From contig JAJRSE010000139.1 of assembly GCA_024278955.1 (NCBI GenBank), positions 18,620 to 82,619 of the forward strand: a stretch of DNA of 64,000 nucleotides, written 5' to 3'. This document shows, piece by piece, positions 52,822-62,275 of the stretch; position 1 is the first letter of the stretch, and each line of letters starts with the position of its first letter. Source of the DNA: Planctomycetota bacterium. GTDB taxonomy: Bacteria > Planctomycetota > Planctomycetia > Pirellulales > Lacipirellulaceae. The notes under the pieces were generated by a model. The model did no database searches, was not told the origin of the DNA, and was given only the letters and a program-made list of their open reading frames with translations. The position numbers were made by a program, and so were the translations under genes.

Positions 52822-54243
52822 ATGATCGAACTACCTGCTATCCGATGGGGCGAGCCTTACGAGTCGCTCGACGTCGACGAGATTGCTCATTTCTACACCG
52901 GCGAGCCGATTGCCCGTCTCCATACCGTCGGCGCCGGAATCATTCGACGCGATGCGAAGAAGGCAAAACTGGCCCGCCGTGCTCTCCAGGCGATGTCGCC
53001 TGCTGAGCTGATCGAAAAATGCAAAGTCGCGGGCGAGCTGTTTGAAAGCGGTACGCTGGCGGTTGGCGACTCGCAGCAGTCGCCTGACGATTTTGTCCAA
53101 CAGCAATCGGCAACCACCGGTATGCCGATTTCGATGTGCAAAGCAAATGTCGTCAAGAACGCGTTTGTTCTGAAAAATATCGATCAGATTCTCGACTGTC
53201 TCACCCGTGGCCTCGATCTTAATATTTTGGCCCGCGGTTATGGTGATGAAGATCGCGGCGTCACGGTTAGCTATCAGGCCCAATGCGATGCGCTCGGTGC
53301 CGTGCTTCCGAGCAACTCGCCTGGAGTACATACCCTCTGGCTTCCGGTGATCGCCTTGCAGATGGGCCTTGTCTTAAAACCTGGTAGCAGCGAACCTTGG
53401 ACTCCCTATCGAGTTTTCGCGGCCATGGTCGAAGCGGGCATCCCACGCGAGGCGTTCTGCCTCTACCCGGGAGCAGGCGCCGACATAGGCGGGGCGATTC
53501 TTTCGAGTTGCCGCCGTAGCATGATCTTTGGCGGACCACAAACAATCCAGCAGTATGCCGGCAACCCCAAGGTTCAGGTCCATGGCCCGGGCTTCAGCAA
53601 AATATTATTTGGCGACGACTGCGTCGACGATTGGCAACAGCATCTCGACTTGATGGTCGATAGCGTCTCTCGCAACGGAGGACGCAGTTGTATCAACTGC
53701 AGCAGCATTTATGCCTCGCGTCACACAAAAGAAATCGCCGCAGCCCTCGCCGAAAAACTCGGCCCGATCGAAGCTCTGCCGCCCGACGATCCGAAGGCAG
53801 GCCTCGCCGCGTTTACAATCGAAGGTGCCGCAGCAGCTATCTGGGGTGCTCTGCAACACGATTTCTCCGATCCGCAAACCACGCACATGACAGAAGCCTA
53901 CGGCGACCGGCTTGTCGAAAACCCGCCGGTCGCGTACCTGCGCCCCGTAGTTCTTCACTGCGAAAGCCCTGGATCGCCAGCCGCGAACAAAGAGTACATG
54001 TTCCCTGCCGTCAGTGTCGTCGAGTGCCCACAAGAAAAAATGCTTGCATCGATTGGCACAACATTAGTCGGAACCGCAATCACCAACGACAAAAACTTCC
54101 GCCAAGACTTAATTGCCAGCGTCGAGATCGATCGCCTCAACTTGGGCCCCATCCCCACCCCCCAGCTCGATTGGCTCCAACCCCACGAAGGAAACTTAAT
54201 CGAGTTCCTCTACCGCAACCGAGCACTACAAATTGATGGTTGA
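52822..54243 (+). CDS. Aldehyde dehydrogenase-superfamily reductase/dehydrogenase
   Basis: A 473-residue ALDH-superfamily enzyme. The catalytic cysteine is in NGGRSCINCSSIYAS, the nucleotide region has GAVLPSNSPGVHTLWLP and LVLKPGSSEPWTPYRVF, and IFGGPQTIQQYAGNPKVQVH follows. Sequence is divergent from well-known aldehyde dehydrogenases, and its layout is closer to acyl-CoA or acyl-enzyme reductases such as LuxC. With the preceding ligase and the following alcohol dehydrogenase it could carry out acid-to-aldehyde reduction. The frame opens at 52804 (TTG); the ATG at 52822 is preferred. Confidence 0.78.
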   Translation: MIELPAIRWGEPYESLDVDEIAHFYTGEPIARLHTVGAGIIRRDAKKAKLARRALQAMSPAELIEKCKVAGELFESGTLAVGDSQQSPDDFVQQQSATTGMPISMCKANVVKNAFVLKNIDQILDCLTRGLDLNILARGYGDEDRGVTVSYQAQCDALGAVLPSNSPGVHTLWLPVIALQMGLVLKPGSSEPWTPYRVFAAMVEAGIPREAFCLYPGAGADIGGAILSSCRRSMIFGGPQTIQQYAGNPKVQVHGPGFSKILFGDDCVDDWQQHLDLMVDSVSRNGGRSCINCSSIYASRHTKEIAAALAEKLGPIEALPPDDPKAGLAAFTIEGAAAAIWGALQHDFSDPQTTHMTEAYGDRLVENPPVAYLRPVVLHCESPGSPAANKEYMFPAVSVVECPQEKMLASIGTTLVGTAITNDKNFRQDLIASVEIDRLNLGPIPTPQLDWLQPHEGNLIEFLYRNRALQIDG

Positions 54244-54321
54244 TCGATGATTGTTGATCTACTCTGAAGACGCACCGCAACACATACATCAAAAATCAAA
54301 AATCCCACATCAAACATCTTC

Positions 54322-55467
54322 ATGAATGCTATCGAGACTCAGTCGGCAACACGCGTCGTTTTCGGAGCCGGCCAAGTCGCTTCGCTCGGGAAATTTGCGC
54401 GAGAGCTTTCTGCCGAGCGAGTCCTGCTGGTTAGCGACCCAGGCATCATCGCAGCGGGGCATGCGCTACGTGGCATCGAGTCGCTGGCCGCCGTAGGTAT
54501 CGAGACTCAGCTTTTCGATGGCGTTGCCGAGAATCCGACGACCCTCCATGTCGACGCAGGCTTGGCGGTAGCAAAAGAGTTTCGACCCCAGGCAATCGTT
54601 GGCCTTGGCGGCGGAAGCTCGATGGACTGTGCCAAGGGAATCAACTTTCTTTACTCTTGTGGGGGGCAGATTCGCGACTATTGGGGAGTTGGAAAAGCCA
54701 CGGGACCCATGTTGCCAACGATTGCCGTGCCCACAACCGCCGGCACCGGGAGCGAAACCCAATCTTTTGCACTAATCTCAGACGCCCAGACACATCAGAA
54801 AATGGCTTGCGGCGATCCTCGTGCCGCATTTCGCATTGCGATTCTCGATCCGGAACTCACACTAACTCAGCCCTCCCGAGTTGCCGCGCTCACCGGCTTC
54901 GACGCCCTCTCCCACGCGGTTGAAACTTTCGTCACCTCAAAACGCAACGACGCTTCTTGCCGCTACGCCCGGGAAGCTTGGCAGCGACTCGCTCCCAATT
55001 ATTTAAGCGTCCTCAACGAGCCCTCCGATATTGCCGCCCGCGGGCAAATGCAGCTAGGCGCTTGCCTTGCTGGGCTAGCAATTGAGCATTCCATGCTAGG
55101 AGCTGCTCACGCTTTGGCCAACCCGCTGACCGCCGTTTACGACATTGCCCACGGGCAGGCGGTGGCCTTGATGTTGCCCCATGTGGTTCGACTCAACGGC
55201 ACTCGTTGCGAAGATCAGTACGTCGAACTACTTGCCCAGACCGCCGACGAACCCAACTGTCCCAAGGGAGGATCGGCGGCACTTGCCGATTTTCTGCAAA
55301 ACCTTGCCAGCCAGGCCGGGCTCGCGGGTAAACTAAACGACTGCGGCGTCGAACAAGATCGCTTGCCTCAACTGGCTGAAGACGCCGCCGGGCAGTGGAC
55401 CGCCTCGTTCAACCCAATTTCCGTCACTCAAGTCGAACTCTTACGGTTGTATGAACAAGCGTTTTGA
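54322..55467 (+). CDS. Iron-containing alcohol dehydrogenase
   Basis: A 381-residue group III alcohol dehydrogenase. The NAD-binding block is IVGLGGGSSMDCAKGINFL, with AVPTTAGTGSETQSFA. The metal ligands occur in TGFDALSHAVETFV (Asp, His), LGAAHALANPLTAVYDIAHG (two His). It would reduce an aldehyde to an alcohol or the reverse, fitting the gene before it. The stop codon region overlaps the beginning of the propeller gene. Substrate not inferable. Confidence 0.9.
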   Translation: MNAIETQSATRVVFGAGQVASLGKFARELSAERVLLVSDPGIIAAGHALRGIESLAAVGIETQLFDGVAENPTTLHVDAGLAVAKEFRPQAIVGLGGGSSMDCAKGINFLYSCGGQIRDYWGVGKATGPMLPTIAVPTTAGTGSETQSFALISDAQTHQKMACGDPRAAFRIAILDPELTLTQPSRVAALTGFDALSHAVETFVTSKRNDASCRYAREAWQRLAPNYLSVLNEPSDIAARGQMQLGACLAGLAIEHSMLGAAHALANPLTAVYDIAHGQAVALMLPHVVRLNGTRCEDQYVELLAQTADEPNCPKGGSAALADFLQNLASQAGLAGKLNDCGVEQDRLPQLAEDAAGQWTASFNPISVTQVELLRLYEQAF

Positions 55468-56698
55468 AATGATTGCGATTTCCCCCCCTAGCCGTAGTCG
55501 GAAGCCGACGGTTTTGCCCATTCAAACCATCGCCTCTCTCCGGCAGCTGCTACTTGCTATTTTACTGACTTGCTTCATTACCCCGCAAATCGTTTCCGCC
55601 GATTGGCCGCTCGTTCGTGGCGATGCCATGGCTTCTGGCGCAGTCAAGCAATCGCTGCCTGAAAAACTTGAACTGCTATGGGAGTTTTCAGCTGAAGAAA
55701 GTGGCTTTGAAGGCGCGGCTCTCCTTGTCGACGGAATCGTCTATCTCGGCGACGTCGACGGCACCTTCTATGCCCTCCGGCTAACTGATGGAACGGTGCT
55801 TTGGAAGCAACACTTCGACGAGACCGGCTTCCTCGCTGCCGCCGCGGTTGTCGAGGACCGTATCTTTGTTGGCGATTTCAACGGCGTCGTGCGTGCATTG
55901 CAGGCCGATAGCGGCAAAGAGCTTTGGTCGTATACCGCCTCTGCCGAGTTTTACGCAGCACCGAATGTGGTCGAAAACCAAGTGCTCGTAACCACCGAAG
56001 CAGGCGAGCTGCTTTCGCTCGACGCCGACGTTGGCAAACTGAATTGGAAGTTTCAAATCGATGCGCCACTTCGCTGTTGGCCGACGGTCGTCGGCGGCCG
56101 GGTTCTATTAGCCGGCTGCGACGAACGACTGCACGTCGTCGATATTCTCAGTGGCAAAGAAGTCGAAGGCCTCGACATCGATGGCCCCACGGGCTCTACG
56201 CCAGCCGTTGTCGGTGGCAACGTGCTCTTCGGAACCGAACAGGGAACATTTTATTCTATCGCTACCCAACCAATTTCGATCGCATGGCAGTATCGAGATC
56301 CTAAACAAAGTCGGGCCATCCGCACCGCTGCTGCGGTGAACGATCGCACGGTCGTTTACGGCACACGCGGTAAGCAAGTCTATGCCTTAGATCCAGCCAG
56401 CGGTAAATTGCAATGGAAGTTTGCCGTTCGTAGCTCGGTTGAAAGTTCGCCGATCATCGCTGGCGACCGCGTTTATGTGGCCACCAAACGCGGACGGATT
56501 TACGCACTCGACATTGCCACCGGCAAAGAAACCTGGCAATTTGAAGCCGGCGGAGGCTTTCTTGCCTCGCCCAGCGTCTCCGAAGGTAAACTAGTACTTG
56601 GCAACACCGACGGGACGCTCTACTGCTTGGGCGAAAAAAACAAGGGGAACCGCCGAGGGACGCAGACTAATCAATCGCGACGTAGCCGCAACCAGTAA
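55451..56698 (+). CDS. Exported PQQ-like beta-propeller protein
   Basis: A protein of about 415 residues with an N-terminal membrane segment or signal peptide (LRQLLLAILLTCFITPQIVS), then WD-like quinoprotein repeats: LVDGIVYLGDVDGTFYALRL, VWKQH-type turns such as DGTVLWKQHFDETGF, VEDRIFVGDFNGVVRALQAD and SGKELWSYTASAEFY. At least seven blades follow the YALD..TG...W pattern. No PQQ-binding residues of true dehydrogenases are evident, so it is probably a scaffold like BamB. The ATG at 55451 overlaps the previous gene by 17 bases; the ATG at 55469 is an alternative. Confidence 0.8.
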   Translation: MNKRFEMIAISPPSRSRKPTVLPIQTIASLRQLLLAILLTCFITPQIVSADWPLVRGDAMASGAVKQSLPEKLELLWEFSAEESGFEGAALLVDGIVYLGDVDGTFYALRLTDGTVLWKQHFDETGFLAAAAVVEDRIFVGDFNGVVRALQADSGKELWSYTASAEFYAAPNVVENQVLVTTEAGELLSLDADVGKLNWKFQIDAPLRCWPTVVGGRVLLAGCDERLHVVDILSGKEVEGLDIDGPTGSTPAVVGGNVLFGTEQGTFYSIATQPISIAWQYRDPKQSRAIRTAAAVNDRTVVYGTRGKQVYALDPASGKLQWKFAVRSSVESSPIIAGDRVYVATKRGRIYALDIATGKETWQFEAGGGFLASPSVSEGKLVLGNTDGTLYCLGEKNKGNRRGTQTNQSRRSRNQ

Positions 56699-56817
56699 TC
56701 CCCATCCCTAAAATTAGCAACTTCGTAAACGAGCATCTTGTTGTGCTCGTCGTGTCGTCGTGGTTCAATACACTATTGCGTAGTATGAGCATCCGCGGTT
56801 TTTTACCTGAGAACATC

Positions 56818-58122
56818 ATGGCAGATAATTCTACGAAAACCGAAGTCGGCAGCTACTTTATTAGCAACTACCCGCCTTTCTCGCAGTGGTCGACTGAGCA
56901 ACTCGGCAACGTCCGCGAGGCATTCCAAGCCCCGCCCGCTGAGGTACCGTTGGGCTTATATCTTCATCTCCCGTTCTGCCGAAAGCGTTGCAAGTTTTGC
57001 TATTTTAAAGTCTTTACCGACAAAAACTCTTCGGAGGTCGAACGCTACCTGGCGGCCCTTTCTCGCGAGATCGAACTGGTCAGTCAGCTACCGGTCATGG
57101 GCGACCGGCCGTTTCGCTTCGTCTACTTTGGTGGCGGTACGCCTTCGTTTCTGAGCCCCAAGCAGCTTACGCGACTCGTCGATCGTCTGCGAACCAACAT
57201 TAGCTGGGACCAAGCCGAAGAAGTCACCTTCGAGTGCGAGCCTGGCACCTTAAGCGAAACCAAAGTCCATACCCTCCGCGAGCTAGGCATCACACGCATC
57301 AGTCTGGGCGTCGAACACTTCGACGACCAAGTGCTTCGCGAAAATGGTCGCGCCCACGAATCGCAGGAAATTTACAACGCCTGGCCTTGGATCCAAAAAG
57401 CCGGTTTCTATAACACCAATCTCGATCTCATCGCCGGCATGGTCGGCGACACCGACGAAAAGTGGAAAGAAACCGTTCGCCGAACTCTCGAACTCGAACC
57501 CGATAGCGTCACGATTTACCAGATGGAGTTGCCCTACAACACGGTCTACTCTCAAGACATCCTCGGCAATCAAACCGAAAGTCCTGTCGCCGATTGGCCC
57601 ACAAAACGCGGCTGGGTCGATTACGCCTTCGATCAATTGCAAGAAGCGGGTTACTCGACCTCCAGTGCTCACACGATGGTCAAAGACCCAAACCGAGTAA
57701 ACTTCAGCTACCGCGACAATCTCTGGCAAGGCAGCGACCTCCTAGCCACCGGCATCGCCAGCTTTGGCCACGTCTCTGGCGTCCACTATCAAAACTTGCC
57801 TGAGTGGGAAGCCTACTGCACATCGTTAGAAAACGGCGAGCTTCCGCTAGGCCGAGGCTTGCTAACGACCGAGCACCAACGCTTAATCCGCGAAGTGATC
57901 TTGCTATTAAAGCGAGGCTATCTCGAAGCCGACCAGTTTCAAAAAAAATATGGTGTCGACATCCTCGACCATTGGCGTCCGGTTTGGCAGCAGTATCAAC
58001 AAGAGGGCTACCTCAAAATTTCAGATCGCCGCATCGAGCTGACACGAGCCGGCTTATTGCGAGCCGACGGCTTGCTACCCGCCTTCTTCGAGTCGGAACA
58101 TCGTGATGTCCGTTACACTTAG
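56818..58122 (+). CDS. HemN/HemW-like radical SAM protein
   Basis: A 434-residue radical SAM enzyme of the coproporphyrinogen III oxidase-like group. The [4Fe-4S] motif is CRKRCKFCYFKVF (CX3CX2C), with YFGGGTPSFLSPKQLTRLVD, FECEPGTLSETKVHTLRELG and ISLGVEHFDDQVLRENGR typical of HemN/HemW. A C-terminal HemN-like domain with LLLKRGYLEADQFQKKYG follows. A heme chaperone or a haem-ring-modifying role is possible, but in this cluster it may serve another radical reaction. The ATG at 56818 (residue 26 of the longer frame) is chosen. Confidence 0.8.
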   Translation: MADNSTKTEVGSYFISNYPPFSQWSTEQLGNVREAFQAPPAEVPLGLYLHLPFCRKRCKFCYFKVFTDKNSSEVERYLAALSREIELVSQLPVMGDRPFRFVYFGGGTPSFLSPKQLTRLVDRLRTNISWDQAEEVTFECEPGTLSETKVHTLRELGITRISLGVEHFDDQVLRENGRAHESQEIYNAWPWIQKAGFYNTNLDLIAGMVGDTDEKWKETVRRTLELEPDSVTIYQMELPYNTVYSQDILGNQTESPVADWPTKRGWVDYAFDQLQEAGYSTSSAHTMVKDPNRVNFSYRDNLWQGSDLLATGIASFGHVSGVHYQNLPEWEAYCTSLENGELPLGRGLLTTEHQRLIREVILLLKRGYLEADQFQKKYGVDILDHWRPVWQQYQQEGYLKISDRRIELTRAGLLRADGLLPAFFESEHRDVRYT

Positions 58123-58143
58123 TGCTACGATAGAATTTAGCGA

Positions 58144-58605
58144 ATGACAAAAAGCTCGATTACTTTTATGATGGGCGAGTACCCGGCCGAGTTTCCGACC
58201 GATCGCCTCTACGCTCGCAATCACATGTGGGCAGCGCCGCTTGCAGGCAGCAGCTACCGTTTCGGTTTCGCTGCCTACGCAGTCCGTCTTCTGCAGGACG
58301 TCTACTTTCTAGATTGGGACATTCCCGCCGGCACCTCGATTGCTGAAAAACAAGAAATCGGCCAAATCGAAAGCCAAAAGGCCGAAGCCTCGCTCTACGC
58401 CCCCCACGCAGGAACTCTGCTTGAGTTCAACCAAGTCCTGCTGAAAGACCCGTCGGCAATCAACACCGACAAATACGGCGATGGCTGGCTCTTCGAGCTT
58501 GAAGGAGAAACCACGCAGCTTCTCTCTCCCGAGCAATACCTCGAACACCTCGAAGCCGTGTGGGAAGTGACCCAACGAACCATCAAAGGCCAAATGAATC
58601 AGTAA
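58144..58605 (+). CDS. GcvH-like lipoyl-carrier protein
   Basis: A 153-residue member of the glycine cleavage H family. The lipoyl hairpin has IGQIESQKAEASLYAPHAGT, with the modified Lys in ESQKA, and KYGDGWLFELE matches the family's end block. An N-terminal extension FPTDRLYARNHMWAAPLAGS replaces the usual K-HEW. No gcvP, gcvT or gcvL gene is near; the protein sits between a radical SAM enzyme and a ferredoxin, which suggests use as an acyl or redox carrier outside glycine cleavage (inference). Confidence 0.8.
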   Translation: MTKSSITFMMGEYPAEFPTDRLYARNHMWAAPLAGSSYRFGFAAYAVRLLQDVYFLDWDIPAGTSIAEKQEIGQIESQKAEASLYAPHAGTLLEFNQVLLKDPSAINTDKYGDGWLFELEGETTQLLSPEQYLEHLEAVWEVTQRTIKGQMNQ

Positions 58606-58693
58606 AAATCCTGCCAGCGAGAAGCCGTAGATGCATGTGAGCTTGAGAAGAATCCGGAAGTCAATTCGGAATAAACGTCAAGAAATTTCCTAA

Positions 58694-58750
58694 CAGGATG
58701 AACCGGATAAAACAGGATACTCCTTATCCAGTAGCTCCTGTTTCATCCTG
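58694..58750 (+). repeat. Intergenic palindromic element (CAGGATGAA type)
   Basis: CAGGATGAA at the left end pairs with TTCATCCTG at the right, and inside GGATAA pairs with TTATCC around ACAGGATACTCC. Elements built from CAGGAT units are widespread in bacteria as intergenic palindromes. It lies between the lipoyl-carrier and ferredoxin genes and would form a hairpin in the RNA. Confidence 0.7.
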
Positions 58751-58864
58751 CCTATAAAAGCGTGAAGACGTAAACGAATCGTTCACAATGCCTTGGAGAC
58801 GGTCTATAATCAGCAAGTAGAATTAAGCGTCCACCCGTGTTCCCTCCTCCGTCCAAACAAACTC

Positions 58865-59950
58865 ATGCCCCACCGTCTCACCGTTGTTGTCTCGCAGAGC
58901 CGTAGCCAGAATCCCAAAAAACGGGATCTGGAAGAGCAGATCGTTGCCGGCTTGCTTGGAGAACGCGGAATCGACGTGACCGTCCTGCCGAACCTCTACG
59001 ATCTCAAACCCGAAGGCTCTGGGTTACTTTGTCTCTCAGGCATCACCGGCGATGTCGTCATTTGTAGTTGGCTTTACCCGCGGGCAGCCCGTTGGATTCT
59101 CGATCGCAATCAGATTCGAGGGCAAGAAGGCTCCACCCTGTTAAAGTCGCTGGGCGAAAGCGAAGAGCAAGACGACGAGCAAGAGCAAACCGAATCGAAC
59201 GAATCGCCCGACGATAAGCTCCGAGTGATCGACCAACTTGAACTGCCCGCTCGCCGTATCTACTGCCTCGATCTCCGTGCCTACGACGACCCCGCGGTAT
59301 TTCGCAACGAAGTCAAACGCATTGCTCGCGAACTCGCCACTCCAACGGTCGAACTCAAAAGCTGGATCAACGGCAGCCCCAAGCCCGAGCAAATGGAACG
59401 CTATCTCGCAGCCGATTCCCCCGACCTCCCACCTCCCACCTCTACCCCTCCGCTCCCAACCCTGGTCGACGAAGACGCTGCCCGACGTTGGTATCCCGTG
59501 ATCGACCTCAGCCGCTGCACGAACTGCTTAGAGTGCATCGACTTTTGCCTTTTTGGTGTCTATGGAATCGACGCCCGCGAGACCATCCTCGTCGAACAGC
59601 CCGATAATTGCCGCCAGGGCTGCCCCGCCTGTAGCCGAGTATGCCCCGAGAACGCTATTATTTTCCCACAACACAAGACCCCGGCAATCGCCGGCAGCGC
59701 CGACGTAGCCGGCACCCTAAAGATCAACCTCTCACAACTCTTCGGTGCTCCCGACCCAGGAGCATCTGGGGCCGAAAAAGCTTCCGAAGTCGCTGCCCGC
59801 GAACGCGACGAGCAGCTGCTGTTAGCCGGTCGCGAGGCGATCGGCGTACAGGGTGGCATCCCCAAACGCCACGCGACTGAGCAAGGCTCTGACTGCCCTA
59901 AGGACGAGCTAGATAACTTAATCGACTCGCTCGATGAGCTTGACTTTTAG
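58865..59950 (+). CDS. Ferredoxin-like protein with two [4Fe-4S] sites and an N-terminal domain
   Basis: A 361-residue cytoplasmic protein. The first ~190 residues form an unrecognised alpha/beta domain (LTVVVSQSRSQNPKKRDLEE; GDVVICSWLYPRAARWILD) with an acidic loop. The second part holds a ferredoxin domain: CTNCLECIDFC at about 219 and CRQGCPACSRVCPENAI at about 245. A low-complexity tail ends LDNLIDSLDELDF. It would pass electrons to the reductases or the radical SAM enzyme encoded upstream. The ATG at 58865 is preferred over the TTG at 58793. Confidence 0.75.
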   Translation: MPHRLTVVVSQSRSQNPKKRDLEEQIVAGLLGERGIDVTVLPNLYDLKPEGSGLLCLSGITGDVVICSWLYPRAARWILDRNQIRGQEGSTLLKSLGESEEQDDEQEQTESNESPDDKLRVIDQLELPARRIYCLDLRAYDDPAVFRNEVKRIARELATPTVELKSWINGSPKPEQMERYLAADSPDLPPPTSTPPLPTLVDEDAARRWYPVIDLSRCTNCLECIDFCLFGVYGIDARETILVEQPDNCRQGCPACSRVCPENAIIFPQHKTPAIAGSADVAGTLKINLSQLFGAPDPGASGAEKASEVAARERDEQLLLAGREAIGVQGGIPKRHATEQGSDCPKDELDNLIDSLDELDF

Positions 59951-60160
59951 CCAGTAGAACACGTTTTCTTTCGTCCATTTCCTCCCCCTTGGCGACTCAT
60001 CTTGGGCCTCTTATGATAGCCCGTTGAGGAACATAGGAAGAGTTCTTAAACATGCCACCCCAAGGCGTCTTCACGCATCTGCACTTTACCTGACACAGGT
60101 TCAGCTGGATTTCTTCCATCGCTTCAATGAGTTTAATAAACGCCGAGAGACGAACAGACG

Positions 60161-62275
60161 ATGCAATCTTCAAACGCAATTTTTTCTTCTTCGCGACAGC
60201 TTCTCCTGGCAAGCCTCTTCCTTAGCTTCGGTCTAGGAATCGGATCCCTAACCGCTCGTTCAGCGCTCGCCGAAGATCAAACCGAAGCTGCTAAGCAAGT
60301 CGACGGCAACCGCACAAGCGAAAAGCTCATCCCAGACCAAAAGGCTTTAGCCGGGGCGCCTTCGACTACCTTCGACATCAACCATCTGTTTGCAGATACT
60401 GCGGTCGGCACCGGCGAGCCATTGGTTCTGTCAGTCGAGCATAATACAAAGAAAAAAGTGGCTGATGCGACCGTCAAGGACGGGCATCTCACGATCGAGT
60501 GGGGGAAAGTTGGCAAAACAGAAATTACCGTGCGTGCCGAAAACCTGACAACCAGAAAAATTGTCGACGTTCGTTTCAACGCCAAGGTGTGGCATCCCGA
60601 TTACTGGATGCTGATGATGACGGTTGTCGGCGGTTTAGGAATTTTCCTCCTCGGTATGAAAAACATGTCCGAAGGCCTCCAAGCGATCGCCGGCGGCGGG
60701 CTGCGCCGCATGATTAGCGCCGTTACCGACAATCGTTTCATGGCCGTCGGGGTCGGAACACTCGTCACCACGCTTGTCCAATCCAGCTCGATCACAACCG
60801 TTATGGTCGTCGGGTTCGTCAACAGCGGATTCATGAACCTCGCCCAGGCAATCGGCGTCATCATGGGCGCGAACATCGGCACCACAATCACCGGTTGGAT
60901 CTTGGCGCTGAAAATCGGTAAGTACGGCTTGCCCATCCTCGGCCTCGGTTCGTTCTGCTATCTGTTCATTCGCAACGATCGAATTCGTTACACGGCGCTC
61001 GCGATCATGGGGCTCGGCATGGTCTTCTTCGGCCTCAGCCTCATGAAAGATGGCTTTTCGATGGTCAAAGAACTTCCTGCCTTCGAGGCTTGGTTCGCCC
61101 GGTTCGATGCCTCAACCTACCTAGGCGTACTCAAGTGTGCGGCGGTCGGCTGTGTGCTGACGTTTATTGTGCAGTCCTCCTCGGCCACGCTAGGTATCAC
61201 GATCAGCCTCGCAGCCATCGGGGTGATTCCCTTTGAAACGGCTGCCGCGCTTGTCCTTGGCGAAAACGTCGGCACCACGATTACCGCCTGGCTCGCATCC
61301 CTTGGCGCGACCACCAACGCTCGCCGCGCCGCCTACTTTCATGTGATTTTCAACTTGCTCGGCGTCTTCTGGGTGACTGCGCTATTCGGGAAGTTTATTC
61401 CCCTGGTAAACCAGATGCTTGATTTTGCGTTTATCCAACGAATGGCCGGCGTCGATGCCGCAGCAGGCGAAGCCGTTAGCGTTACCGTCAAGATTGCCGC
61501 CGTTCATACCACTTTCAACGTAGTCAACACCCTGCTCTTCTTCCCGTTCGCCGGCATGCTTGGCGCCCTCCTCGAACGCGTTATCCCTCAGAAAGATCAC
61601 AAAGAAAAACCCCACCTTACCAGCCTCGATATCCGGATGCTTGAAACTCCTGTTATTGCGATCGAGCAATCGCGAGTCGAAATCCTACGCATGGCCGACG
61701 GCTGCATCAAAATGATGGACTGGCTCGAAGAAATTACTGGCCAGGAGGAGCCCGACCAAAAAAAGGTACAAAAGTTGTTCCATCGTGAAGAAGTGCTCGA
61801 CACCATTCAAGACGAAATCGTCGCCTTCCTCTCCGACATGCTCGCCGCCAACTTGCCCCACGAAGTCATCGACGAAGGCCGCCGCCAACTTCGCATGGCC
61901 GACGAACTCGAATCGATCAGCGACTACATCACTTCAATCCTCAAGTTCCACCTCAAACTACAAAACCAAGGCCATCGCTTCAGCTCGGAAATGCGAGAAC
62001 AATTCGCCGGCTTACACAAAATCGTCAACAGCTTCCTAAACCTTGTCATCGACGGATACCGACGTCGAGATGCTGGCGTCATGACCAAAGCAAACACCAG
62101 CAGCTCCGAAATCAATTCCCTGGTAAAAACACTACGTGACGACCATCTTCGCCGTCTGACCGAGAAAAAAGTAGAACCCCACGTAAACGTCGCCTTCACG
62201 TCCACGCTCAACTCCTACCGCCGGGTAAGCGACCATACGCTCAACGTCGCCGAATCTCTCTCCGGCGTTAAATAG
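60161..62275 (+). CDS. Na+/phosphate cotransporter with PhoU-like domain
   Basis: A 704-residue inner-membrane protein. A signal peptide (to about ALAEDQ, residue 39) and a beta-rich extracytoplasmic domain of about 100 residues come first. Then comes the Na/Pi transport domain with the paired QSSS motifs (TLVQSSSITTVM and TFIVQSSSATLGI), GANIGTTITGWIL and GENVGTTITAWL. The C-terminus from about 490 is a PhoU-like helical domain. Bacterial NptA is usually about 550 residues, so the N-terminal domain is extra. The stop TAG is the first three bases of an insertion-sequence end (see 62273). Confidence 0.88.
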   Translation: MQSSNAIFSSSRQLLLASLFLSFGLGIGSLTARSALAEDQTEAAKQVDGNRTSEKLIPDQKALAGAPSTTFDINHLFADTAVGTGEPLVLSVEHNTKKKVADATVKDGHLTIEWGKVGKTEITVRAENLTTRKIVDVRFNAKVWHPDYWMLMMTVVGGLGIFLLGMKNMSEGLQAIAGGGLRRMISAVTDNRFMAVGVGTLVTTLVQSSSITTVMVVGFVNSGFMNLAQAIGVIMGANIGTTITGWILALKIGKYGLPILGLGSFCYLFIRNDRIRYTALAIMGLGMVFFGLSLMKDGFSMVKELPAFEAWFARFDASTYLGVLKCAAVGCVLTFIVQSSSATLGITISLAAIGVIPFETAAALVLGENVGTTITAWLASLGATTNARRAAYFHVIFNLLGVFWVTALFGKFIPLVNQMLDFAFIQRMAGVDAAAGEAVSVTVKIAAVHTTFNVVNTLLFFPFAGMLGALLERVIPQKDHKEKPHLTSLDIRMLETPVIAIEQSRVEILRMADGCIKMMDWLEEITGQEEPDQKKVQKLFHREEVLDTIQDEIVAFLSDMLAANLPHEVIDEGRRQLRMADELESISDYITSILKFHLKLQNQGHRFSSEMREQFAGLHKIVNSFLNLVIDGYRRRDAGVMTKANTSSSEINSLVKTLRDDHLRRLTEKKVEPHVNVAFTSTLNSYRRVSDHTLNVAESLSGVK

